Shown: one piece after another, positions 1 to 5,756 of the stretch
Layout: each line of letters starts with the position of its first letter
Position numbering within the stretch: position 1 is the first letter of the stretch
Origin: CAZSGN01 sp964606415
GTDB lineage: Bacteria; Bacteroidota; Bacteroidia; Bacteroidales; JBBRXJ01
Assembly: GCA_964606415.1 (NCBI GenBank)
Contig: CAZSGN010000185.1
Span: forward strand, 1-5,756
Reading direction: 5' to 3'
Length of the DNA stretch: 5,756 nucleotides
Program-made: the position numbers and the translations under genes
The notes under the pieces: generated by a model
Seen by the model: the letters and a program-made list of their open reading frames with translations, nothing else
Database searches by the model: none
What the model was told of the DNA's origin: nothing

Positions 1-231
1 GAAAAAGTGGATTATGAATGGGAGGCATGTTATACTTTGAATAATTCCTGGGGATTTAAAGTAAATGATGACGACTGGAAATCTCCTGAAACAGTTTATG
101 ACAAGATTAAGGAAATCAATAATAATGGAGGTAATTTATTACTAAATATAGGTCCTGATGGCAATGGTAATGTACCACCCAAATCAGTTGACATCTTGTT
201 AGAAGTTGGTAAAATGCTGAATCATAAATAG
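1..231 (+). CDS. Alpha-L-fucosidase (GH29), C-terminal fragment
   Basis: This is the last 76 codons of a gene that begins left of the window; the frame is open from base 1 (Glu-Lys-Val-Asp-Tyr) to the TAG at 229-231. The sequence matches the end of the GH29 catalytic barrel: WEACYTLNNSWGF, then a D-DW-K-S segment, then GGNLLLNIGPDGNG followed by a proline-containing turn and a last helix (VDILLEVGKML). Retaining GH29 enzymes release terminal L-fucose from glycans, usually outside the cytoplasm in Bacteroidota; the signal peptide and the nucleophile Asp would lie upstream and cannot be seen. The protein stops directly after the last helix and lacks the NGEAIYGT-like segment and the C-terminal beta-sandwich found in many family members. 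It may therefore be a catalytic-domain-only form or a shortened gene. It appears functionally unrelated to the his genes downstream. Family assignment is firm; substrate linkage is unknown. Confidence 0.88.
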   Translation, partial: EKVDYEWEACYTLNNSWGFKVNDDDWKSPETVYDKIKEINNNGGNLLLNIGPDGNGNVPPKSVDILLEVGKMLNHK

Positions 232-377
232 TTAGTTTGGTGTAAATGATTTTTTAGCCTTGATAATATTACCTGAGTTGATCAATATGGGTTAAGCGAA
301 ATGGCATATTAATAAGGTGCCTGGGTGTTCTTTAAAGCCTGTATTTGTTTTAAATATTTTGTTAAAGTTTCTGAAAG
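232..377 (+). other. Gene-free spacer, no clear element
   Basis: No convincing coding region is visible between the fucosidase stop and the his promoter region. I found no strong GC-rich hairpin with a T-run that would end the fucosidase transcript. The only small symmetry is an 8-bp palindrome, TTGATCAA, at 278-285, which is within chance expectation in AT-rich DNA. The fucosidase transcript may therefore end without an intrinsic terminator, or read on towards the his leader and its terminator at 531-559. Confidence 0.5.
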
Positions 378-411
378 TTTTGTGCTTAAATGAAAAAAAC
401 AATTAATTTTG
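378..411 (+). promoter_or_regulatory. Candidate Bacteroidota-type promoter for the his leader and operon
   Basis: TAATTTTG at 404-411 matches the Bacteroidota -7 consensus TAnnTTTG exactly, and TTTTG at 378-382 supplies a TTTG -33 element with 21 nt between the two. This spacing fits the known arrangement. Transcription would start about 5 to 7 nt downstream, near 416-418, giving a short 5' leader of about 14 nt before the ATG at 431. The position just ahead of the His-rich mini-ORF supports a real promoter, but the region is T-rich and chance matches are possible. Confidence 0.5.
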
Positions 412-430
412 TCTGCAAATGATATTGCTA

Positions 431-490
431 ATGGATCAATTCAGGAACATAGAAATTCACCTTCGTCATCGTCATCATCATTTATTGTAA
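431..490 (+). CDS. hisL: Histidine leader peptide (attenuator mini-ORF)
   Basis: A 19-codon ORF, MDQFRNIEIHLRHRHHHLL, ends with TAA at 488-490. Five of its 19 residues are histidine (positions 10, 13, 15, 16 and 17; one CAC and four CAT), with three consecutive His codons at 473-481. It lies 40 nt ahead of a perfect terminator hairpin and 114 nt ahead of hisG, the first gene of histidine biosynthesis. This is the classical arrangement in which a ribosome stalls at His codons when charged tRNA-His is scarce, which favours readthrough into the operon. The peptide itself presumably has no function. No Shine-Dalgarno sequence is visible, as expected in Bacteroidota. An in-frame ATG at 419 would add four residues (MILL), but it lies at or very near the predicted transcription start, so 431 is preferred. 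The name hisL is by analogy with enterobacterial his leaders; there need be no sequence homology. Confidence 0.85.
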   Translation: MDQFRNIEIHLRHRHHHLL

Positions 491-530
491 ATAATGCTGT
501 TGTAGAGGATTGTGAAATCGTAATATTTGG

Positions 531-559
531 AGGTTTGCAGTTTTCTGCAAACCTTTTTT
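531..559 (+). terminator. Intrinsic terminator of the his attenuator
   Basis: AGGTTTGCAG at 531-540 is the exact reverse complement of CTGCAAACCT at 545-554, leaving a TTTT loop and followed by a run of T to 559. Two G·T wobble pairs (529-530 with 555-556) could extend the stem. It sits between the His leader peptide and hisG with no gene ending just before it, so its likely role is conditional termination in the leader rather than the end of an upstream gene. The competing antiterminator is not obvious: the stretches TTGTAAA (485-491), TTGTAGA (500-506) and TTGTGAA (510-516) could each pair with 534-540, but only with several G·U pairs. Confidence 0.85.
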
Positions 560-604
560 GTTTCAATTAAACGATTATTTTTGTTATAAACTTTAAGAGA
601 CATC

Positions 605-1462
605 ATGGAAAAATTAAAAATTGCAATTCAGAAATCAGGACGGCTAAGCGAAAAATCGATTAATCTTATTACAGAGTCTGGCATAGGTTTGGCAAATGGA
701 CGGGGTAAATTAGTTGCTTCTTCTTCCGATTTTCCGCTTGAAATTTTATACTTGAGGGATGATGATATCCCTGAGTATGTTAGAGATGGGGTTGCAGATA
801 TTGGAATTGTCGGGGAAAATGGTTACCTTGAAAGCCAGATGCCGCTGGAAATTATTGAAAGGCTGGGGTTCTCTCGTTGCCGGTTGTCACTGGCTATCTC
901 AAAAAATGAAGATTACCAGGGCCTGGCGTATTTTGAAGGGAAAAGGATTGCAACTTCTTATCCCAATATTTTAAAGCATTTTTTTAAGGAAAATAATATC
1001 AATGCTGATATTCATGTAATTAGTGGTAGTGTTGAGATAGCACCAAGTATAGGCCTTGCGGATGGGATTTTTGATATTGTTAGCACAGGTAGTACGTTAA
1101 TCAGTAATGGATTGAAAGAAGTTGAGGTGGCATTGCGGTCAGAAGCGGTAATGATCGCTTCACCTGAACTAGGTACTCAAAAGCGGGAGATACTTGAAGA
1201 GTTACTTTTCCGGATGCGTTCTGTTCGAAAAGCCGGAAAGAATAAATATATCTTATTGAATGCTCCAAATGATAAATTAAAGGAGATTACCTCATTGATC
1301 CCGGGGATGAAAAGCCCGACAGTAATGCCTTTGGCTGAAGAAGGATGGAGCTCTGTTCATTCTGTTCTGAAAGAAAGTGATTTCTGGGAGGTGATAGATC
1401 AATTGAAAAGCCTTGGTGCAGAGGGTATCCTGGTGATACCGATTGAAAAAATGATTACTTAA
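605..1462 (+). CDS. hisG: ATP phosphoribosyltransferase, long form
   Basis: HisG condenses ATP with PRPP to give phosphoribosyl-ATP, the first committed and feedback-inhibited step of histidine synthesis, in the cytoplasm. The 285-residue length is that of the long form. Residues about 1-210 are the two-lobed catalytic part, beginning LKIAIQKSGRLSEKS and containing the PRPP-binding loop DGIFDIVSTGSTL (about 153-165). Residues about 211-285 form the ACT-like regulatory domain that binds histidine. A long-form enzyme does not need the HisZ subunit. ATG at 605 is the first start after an in-frame stop at 587-589, and the N-terminus aligns with the family. The gene follows the His leader and terminator, so its transcription is probably attenuated in addition to enzyme-level feedback. 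hisD starts 9 nt after its stop. Confidence 0.97.
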   Translation: MEKLKIAIQKSGRLSEKSINLITESGIGLANGRGKLVASSSDFPLEILYLRDDDIPEYVRDGVADIGIVGENGYLESQMPLEIIERLGFSRCRLSLAISKNEDYQGLAYFEGKRIATSYPNILKHFFKENNINADIHVISGSVEIAPSIGLADGIFDIVSTGSTLISNGLKEVEVALRSEAVMIASPELGTQKREILEELLFRMRSVRKAGKNKYILLNAPNDKLKEITSLIPGMKSPTVMPLAEEGWSSVHSVLKESDFWEVIDQLKSLGAEGILVIPIEKMIT

Positions 1463-1471
1463 TGATTGCTT

Positions 1472-2758
1472 ATGGAATTATACCTGAATCCGGATAGAAA
1501 GGAATGGGCCACTTTGTGTAAGCGGCCTGTTATGGAAAATCAAAAATTAGAAACGATTGCCCGTGATGTCCTTAATGATGTCAGGAGTAATGGCGATGAG
1601 GCTTTGCGTCATTATACCTTTGAGTTTGATAAGGTGCAGCTTGGAGAGCTAAGGGTTACGGATGCAGAGCTTGAAAAAGCTGGTGATCGTTTGCCCGAAG
1701 AACTAAAATCAGCCATTGATATGGCTATTGAAAATATTCGGGTTTTTCATGAAAGCCAAAAGCAGGAGCCTCGCGTGGTAGAAACCGCCCCTGGTGTTAA
1801 TTGCTGGCAAAAAAGTGTGCCTATTGAAAAGGTTGGCTTATATGTGCCGGGAGGTACGGCACCTCTTTTTTCAACGGTTTTGATGCTGGCCATTCCGGCA
1901 TCTATAGCCGGTTGTAAAGAGATCGTGCTATGTTCTCCTCCAGGCAGTGAAGGTGTGATTCATCCGGCCGTGCTTTATGCTGCATGGAAAACAGGGGTTA
2001 CAGATGTATTCTCTATAGGCGGAATTCAGGCTATTGGAGCCATGGCTTATGGAACAGATTCTGTCCCTAACGTTTATAAAATTTTTGGCCCCGGCAATCA
2101 GTATGTGACTGTTGCGAAGCAATTAGTGGCCCGCGAACGGGTAGCTATTGATATGCCTGCAGGGCCATCTGAAGTAGCGGTGATGGCTGATTCTACAGCG
2201 GATATTCTCCTGGTAGCCATTGATCTTTTATCGCAGGCCGAACATGGTGCTGATAGCCAGGTAATGCTTGTAACCAATGATGAGGCTGTCGTGGCAGATG
2301 TTCAGCAAGAACTGGAAAAGCTTATGGATACTTTGCCCAGGAAACAATATGCACAGCAGTCAGTGGCTAACAGTAAGGCGATTGTGCTTGAAGATAAAGA
2401 GCAAATGATTCATTTTATTAATGAATATGCGCCCGAGCATTTAATCATTTCCATGAATGATTATGCTGAGATAGCTGAGAAGATTATTAATGCGGGCTCT
2501 GTATTTCTTGGGTATAATACTCCTGAGAGTGCAGGAGATTATGCTTCGGGAACCAATCATACACTGCCTACAAATGGATTTGCCAGGGTTTATAGTGGCG
2601 TTAACCTGGATGCCTTTGTTAAGAAAATCACTTTCCAGGAATTATCAGACGAAGGCCTTAAGTTTTTGGGTGATGCGATTGAAACAATGGCGCTCACGGA
2701 AAATCTCGATGCTCATGCAAAAGCAGTCAGACTGCGTTTAGATAAATTAAAGAAATGA
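1472..2758 (+). CDS. hisD: Histidinol dehydrogenase
   Basis: HisD is a zinc- and NAD-dependent enzyme that oxidises L-histidinol through histidinal to L-histidine, the last two steps of the pathway. With ATG 1472 as start it has 428 residues, close to the roughly 434 of the E. coli enzyme. Family motifs are all present: VGLYVPGGTAPLFSTVLML, IFGPGNQYVTVAK, IDMPAGPSEVAV and SQAEHGADSQV. The expected zinc ligands are Gln255, His258, Asp356 and His415, and the catalytic pair is Glu322-His323 in YAPEHL. All fall a constant four residues before their E. coli counterparts, so the enzyme looks intact. A TTG six bases upstream (1466) could add two residues, but ATG is the better start. It lies 9 nt after hisG, and its TGA overlaps the hisC start by 4 nt (ATGA at 2755-2758), which suggests translational coupling. 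Confidence 0.97.
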   Translation: MELYLNPDRKEWATLCKRPVMENQKLETIARDVLNDVRSNGDEALRHYTFEFDKVQLGELRVTDAELEKAGDRLPEELKSAIDMAIENIRVFHESQKQEPRVVETAPGVNCWQKSVPIEKVGLYVPGGTAPLFSTVLMLAIPASIAGCKEIVLCSPPGSEGVIHPAVLYAAWKTGVTDVFSIGGIQAIGAMAYGTDSVPNVYKIFGPGNQYVTVAKQLVARERVAIDMPAGPSEVAVMADSTADILLVAIDLLSQAEHGADSQVMLVTNDEAVVADVQQELEKLMDTLPRKQYAQQSVANSKAIVLEDKEQMIHFINEYAPEHLIISMNDYAEIAEKIINAGSVFLGYNTPESAGDYASGTNHTLPTNGFARVYSGVNLDAFVKKITFQELSDEGLKFLGDAIETMALTENLDAHAKAVRLRLDKLKK

Positions 2759-3789
2759 ACCTCGATAAACTGATACGGGAAAATATTAAAAATCTGAAAC
2801 CTTATTCATCCGCCCGCGATGAATATAAAGGGGAAGGGGCTCTGTTGATGGATGCCAATGAAAATCCTTACAACAATCCCCTTAACCGGTATCCGGATCC
2901 GCTTCAACTGGATTTGAAAAGCAAAATTGCCAGCCTTAAGGGGTGTCGTGTGGATCAACTTTTCCTCGGCAATGGCAGTGATGAGGCCATCGATCTTCTC
3001 ATCAGGGTTTTTTGTGAGCCTGGTCAAGACAATCTCATTATTACCGACCCTACTTACGGGATGTATCAGGTATGTGCAGATATTAATAACGTGGCGGTGA
3101 AAAGGGTTCCCCTGGATCAATATTTTGATCTTGATCAGCAGGCCATATTGGCGCAAATAGACGACCATACGAAGTTAATCTTTCTCTGCTCACCCAACAA
3201 CCCAACAGGAAATTTACTGGCAAGGGATCGCGTGTTGGAGTTGCTTCAAGATGTTGATATTCCTGTGGTTATTGATGAAGCCTATATTGATTTTGCCCTG
3301 GAGGAAAGTTTTATTTCCAGGTTGGCGGATTTTGATCATCTCGTGGTTCTGCAGACTTTTTCTAAAGCATGGGGAATGGCCGGGGCACGTCTTGGTATGG
3401 CAATGGCTTCTACGGAGATTATCACTCTGCTTAACAAGATCAAATATCCGTATAATGTAAACCTGTTAACTCAGAAAAAGGCGGAGCAGGCCATCAGGAA
3501 AAAAAAGAAGAAGGATGATTGGGTGAAACATTTGTTGGTGGGTAAAGTGAATCTTATTGCAGCATTGCAGCAATTTGATTTTGTCAGAGAAATTTTTCAT
3601 TCCGATGCCAACTTTTTTTTGATTAAGGTTGACGAGCCTTCCAAACTTTATCAGTATCTTGTTGATCAAAAGATTATTGTAAGGGATCGGTCAGGAGTGC
3701 TTAATTGTGAGGGGTGCCTGCGCATTACTGTTGGAACACCCAGGGAGAATAAAAAATTGATTAACGCCTTAAAGAATTATCATTCATGA
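2755..3789 (+). CDS. hisC: Histidinol-phosphate aminotransferase
   Basis: HisC is a PLP-dependent fold-type I (class II) aminotransferase that converts imidazole-acetol phosphate and glutamate to histidinol phosphate and 2-oxoglutarate. The 344 residues match the usual length. Visible motifs are the N-terminal DANENPYNNPLNRYPDP, the cofactor-phosphate region LGNGSDEAID (about 71-80), SPNNPTGN (146-153), VVIDEAYIDF with Asp174 and Tyr177, TFSKAWGMAGARLG with the Schiff-base Lys204 and Arg212, and the substrate-carboxylate Arg323 in CLRITVG. These residues fit an active enzyme; its place between hisD and hisB fixes the specificity better than sequence alone. It overlaps both neighbours by 4 nt. 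One oddity is a five-lysine stretch (249-253) encoded by a run of eight A followed by GAAGAAG; the frame nevertheless stays open. Confidence 0.96.
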   Translation: MNLDKLIRENIKNLKPYSSARDEYKGEGALLMDANENPYNNPLNRYPDPLQLDLKSKIASLKGCRVDQLFLGNGSDEAIDLLIRVFCEPGQDNLIITDPTYGMYQVCADINNVAVKRVPLDQYFDLDQQAILAQIDDHTKLIFLCSPNNPTGNLLARDRVLELLQDVDIPVVIDEAYIDFALEESFISRLADFDHLVVLQTFSKAWGMAGARLGMAMASTEIITLLNKIKYPYNVNLLTQKKAEQAIRKKKKKDDWVKHLLVGKVNLIAALQQFDFVREIFHSDANFFLIKVDEPSKLYQYLVDQKIIVRDRSGVLNCEGCLRITVGTPRENKKLINALKNYHS

Positions 3790-4907
3790 AACGTGCTTTG
3801 TTTATAGACAGGGATGGAACCCTGATTATTGAACCTGAGGATGAGCAGGTTGATTCACTTGAGAAACTGGAGTTCTATCCTTTTGTTTTCAGGCACCTGA
3901 GTTATATTGCTCGTCAGCTTGATTTTGAAGTGGTTATGGTTACCAATCAGGATGGGTTGGGGACAGATTCTTTCCCCGAAGAAGATTTCTGGCCTGTTCA
4001 GAAAAAGATGCTGAAGACTTTTGAGAATGAGGGGATCTTTTTTGATCATATATTGATTGACCGTTCTTTTCCTGAGGATGACTCTCCCAACCGGAAACCG
4101 GGCACCGGGATGATGAAGAGATACCTGGAGGGAGATTATGACATGAACCATTCTTATGTGATCGGGGACAGGCTTACTGATGTGCAACTGGCTAAGAATA
4201 TGGGATGTAAGGCCATTCTGTTAACCCCGGGGAATTTTTTCCGGGAATTACAGCAAAAGGAGTTAACTGATACTTGTGTACTGATGACTGATGAATGGAA
4301 GCAAATCCGGGACTTCCTTTCAAGTGAAGACAGGGAGGCTGAGGTGACCAGGAAAACAAAAGAAACGGATATAAGGGTGAAGTTGTCCCTGAATGGTACC
4401 GGCAAAGCCCAGATAAAGACAGGACTTGGTTTTTTCGATCATATGCTTGAGCAAATAGCCAGGCATTCAGGGTCTGATATTGTCATTGAGGTGAATGGGG
4501 ATCTTCATGTAGACGAACACCATACTATTGAGGATACAGCGCTGGTGCTTGGCGAAGCTTTTCTTAAAGCACTTGGTAACAAAAGAGGGATCGAACGGTA
4601 TGGTTATGTAATTCCCATGGATGATTGCCTTGCCCAATGTGTGATTGATTTTGGAGGGCGCAACTGGATTGAATGGGACGTCTCATTTTCCAGGGAAAAA
4701 GTAGGGGATATGCCGACTGAGATGGTTTACCATTTTTTTAAATCTTTCTCCGATGCAGCTAAAGCAAACTTGAATATTAAAGCAGAAGGAACAAATGAGC
4801 ATCATAAAATAGAAGCCTTGTTCAAAGCTTTAGGAAGGGCGATCAAAATGGCTGTGAAGAAGGATGTGTTTAATTACGAGTTGCCCTCAACAAAAGGGGC
4901 GCTTTAA
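3786..4907 (+). CDS. hisB: Bifunctional histidinol-phosphatase / imidazoleglycerol-phosphate dehydratase
   Basis: This 373-residue fusion carries two non-consecutive steps. Residues about 1-165 are a HAD-family histidinol-phosphate phosphatase: FIDRDGTL with nucleophile Asp8 and acid/base Asp10, VTNQDGLG (Thr53-Asn54), Lys104 in RKPGTGM, and VIGDRLTD with Asp128 and Asp132. Residues about 190-373 are imidazoleglycerol-phosphate dehydratase: GLGFFDHML, then the metal-binding repeats DEHHTIED (243-250) and NEHHKIEA (337-344). The E. coli-type zinc ligands in the phosphatase loop (Cys-x-His ... Cys-x-Cys) are replaced by Asp92, Ser94, Ser100 and Asn102, so this domain should not bind structural zinc. 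From memory, Bacteroides HisB proteins are similar here (IDRS-PED pattern). ATG 3786 overlaps the hisC stop (ATGA). No hisH follows; the his block ends here. Confidence 0.96.
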   Translation: MKRALFIDRDGTLIIEPEDEQVDSLEKLEFYPFVFRHLSYIARQLDFEVVMVTNQDGLGTDSFPEEDFWPVQKKMLKTFENEGIFFDHILIDRSFPEDDSPNRKPGTGMMKRYLEGDYDMNHSYVIGDRLTDVQLAKNMGCKAILLTPGNFFRELQQKELTDTCVLMTDEWKQIRDFLSSEDREAEVTRKTKETDIRVKLSLNGTGKAQIKTGLGFFDHMLEQIARHSGSDIVIEVNGDLHVDEHHTIEDTALVLGEAFLKALGNKRGIERYGYVIPMDDCLAQCVIDFGGRNWIEWDVSFSREKVGDMPTEMVYHFFKSFSDAAKANLNIKAEGTNEHHKIEALFKALGRAIKMAVKKDVFNYELPSTKGAL

Positions 4908-5002
4908 TCGTTAGTAATAGAAATATTTACTTGTTATTTTTTATTTTTCCTGATGCAGGTTAATTGTGTTATAGCTGTGTGTCAGGATAACAGGTTTAGG
5001 CC
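4908..5002 (+). other. Spacer between hisB and the membrane protein gene
   Basis: The 95-nt gap is AT-rich. It holds a T-rich stretch (4931-4948) followed by a tiny hairpin CCTG-ATG-CAGG (4949-4959). The order, T-run before hairpin, is wrong for an intrinsic terminator on the + strand. TAATTGTG at 4961-4968 and TATTTTTC at 4942-4949 each match the Bacteroidota -7 consensus with one mismatch, but neither has a well-placed -33 element. Whether the next gene is co-transcribed with hisB is therefore undecided. Confidence 0.4.
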
Positions 5003-5756
5003 ATGAACCTTCTATATACAATATGGAATAGAATCTCTTTTATAGGGATTGATAAGGATGTGAGTGATACTACCGGGAAAAATGTCATTTTGACCAATCA
5101 ATTTGCATTTACCTGGATGTTGCTGATTATTCCTTATATTATTATTTTTCTTCATCAAGATTTATTGGGTGTTTTTTTCCTTTCAGGGCTGATCGTTATG
5201 CATATTGGGGTTTTGATCCTCAATAAAAAGGGTTATTTTAATATTTCCCGTCTTTTAGAAGCTACGGTACCCCAGGTGGTCATTTTTTTATTGGGTGTTT
5301 TTCTTTTTACTAAACCAGGAGAGGATCTGAAAGGTAGTTTTTATATGTTAAATCTGTCATTCTGGGCGATACCCTTTATGGTTTTTTCTTTGCGGGAGAT
5401 CCGCTTTATTATTGTAAGTATTATTGTTTCTTCTGCTTGTTATTTCTTTTTTGACCAGGCTAATGAATGGTTGCATTTTTCTGCATCAGGGCCTGTTTAT
5501 ATGAAAAAGTCTTTTGAAACTTTTAATTATTTTATTGCAGCCGGACTTATTACTATTGGTTTTGTTTATGTGAAATCTGTTGCGGTTCATTATCAGCGTA
5601 AGACCAATTGCTTGCTTGCTGATACTGAAAATCGCAATAAGGCGCTTGAGGATCATAAAAACCAGATTGAAGCAAAGAATCAGGTGATCAGGCAGAAAAA
5701 TGATGAATTACAACAAAGTATTGAAGGAATTAATCATTTGTATAAGATTCTCCGGG
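5003..5756 (+). CDS. Membrane protein with N-terminal six-TM region and coiled coil, 5' part only
   Basis: An ORF opens at ATG 5003 (MNLLYTIWNRISFIGIDKDV) and runs 251 codons off the right edge without a stop. After a short polar N-terminus, hydrophobic segments lie at about residues 32-51, 54-73, 87-103, 113-130, 133-150 and 172-192, so six membrane spans are likely with both ends in the cytoplasm. Residues about 200-245 are strongly charged with heptad-like spacing (EDHKNQIEAKNQVIRQKNDELQQ), typical of a signalling coiled coil. This layout is common in Bacteroidota sensor proteins whose output is a histidine kinase, a SpoIIE-type phosphatase or a nucleotide cyclase, but the output domain is outside the window and I cannot choose. 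No family was recognised with certainty. The start is supported by being followed at once by a coherent reading frame; no Shine-Dalgarno is seen. It has no apparent link to histidine synthesis. Confidence 0.8.
   Translation, partial: MNLLYTIWNRISFIGIDKDVSDTTGKNVILTNQFAFTWMLLIIPYIIIFLHQDLLGVFFLSGLIVMHIGVLILNKKGYFNISRLLEATVPQVVIFLLGVFLFTKPGEDLKGSFYMLNLSFWAIPFMVFSLREIRFIIVSIIVSSACYFFFDQANEWLHFSASGPVYMKKSFETFNYFIAAGLITIGFVYVKSVAVHYQRKTNCLLADTENRNKALEDHKNQIEAKNQVIRQKNDELQQSIEGINHLYKILR

Noticed and set aside
278..285. TTGATCAA palindrome in the spacer
   Set aside because: Eight bases of symmetry in AT-rich DNA are expected by chance and there is no second copy or promoter nearby to suggest an operator.
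461..481. CGTCAT/CAT tandem as a microsatellite or repeat
   Set aside because: The repetition is explained by the Arg-His-Arg-His-His-His codons of the leader peptide.
556..583. Second promoter between the terminator and hisG: TATTTTTG at 576-583 matches TAnnTTTG
   Set aside because: The nearest TTTG (557-560) lies only 15 nt upstream and belongs to the terminator T-run; in such T-rich DNA the match is likely by chance. A mapped 5' end near 589 would revive it.
1462..1497. ATG at 1462 overlapping the hisG stop (TAATG)
   Set aside because: Its frame closes after 11 codons at a TAG and does not match hisD; the hisD frame uses ATG 1472.
1928..2122. Open frame on the minus strand inside hisD
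   Set aside because: It lies fully antisense to conserved hisD coding sequence and its translation shows no recognisable domain; the same holds for the minus-strand frames within hisC and hisB.
4949..4994. CCTGA ... TCAGG inverted repeat after hisB as a terminator
   Set aside because: The stem is only five pairs with a long loop and no T-run follows it.

Overview
The window looks like chromosomal DNA of a Bacteroidota bacterium. It is AT-rich and the start codons lack clear Shine-Dalgarno sites. A sequence matching the Bacteroidota -33/-7 promoter consensus lies upstream of the his genes. The HisB zinc-loop sequence is, from memory, also of the Bacteroidota kind. The GH29 fucosidase end at the left edge suggests a glycan-degrading member of the phylum; I cannot place it more precisely.

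Layout, all on the + strand: (1) 1-231, the 3' end of a GH29 alpha-L-fucosidase gene. (2) 232-604, a gene-poor stretch whose second half is a regulatory leader: a consensus-like promoter (378-411), a 19-codon leader peptide with five His residues (431-490), a perfect 10-bp hairpin followed by a T-run (531-559), then the hisG start at 605. This is the architecture of a histidine transcription attenuator. (3) 605-4907, a tightly packed hisG-hisD-hisC-hisB block. hisG/hisD are 9 nt apart, and hisD/hisC and hisC/hisB each overlap by 4 nt (ATGA). (4) 4908-5002, a short spacer. (5) 5003 to the right edge, the start of an unrecognised membrane protein with about six transmembrane segments followed by a coiled coil, probably a signalling protein cut by the window end.

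Together the four his genes encode HisG (step 1), both activities of HisB (dehydratase and histidinol-phosphatase), HisC (transaminase) and HisD (last two oxidations). The middle steps (hisI/E, hisA, hisH, hisF) are not here. The gene order follows the familiar GDCB order but stops where hisHAFI often continues, so the pathway must be completed from another locus. The most interesting signal is the his leader: in an organism that does not rely on Shine-Dalgarno initiation, a His-rich mini-ORF and a terminator appear to make hisGDCB transcription depend on charged tRNA-His.
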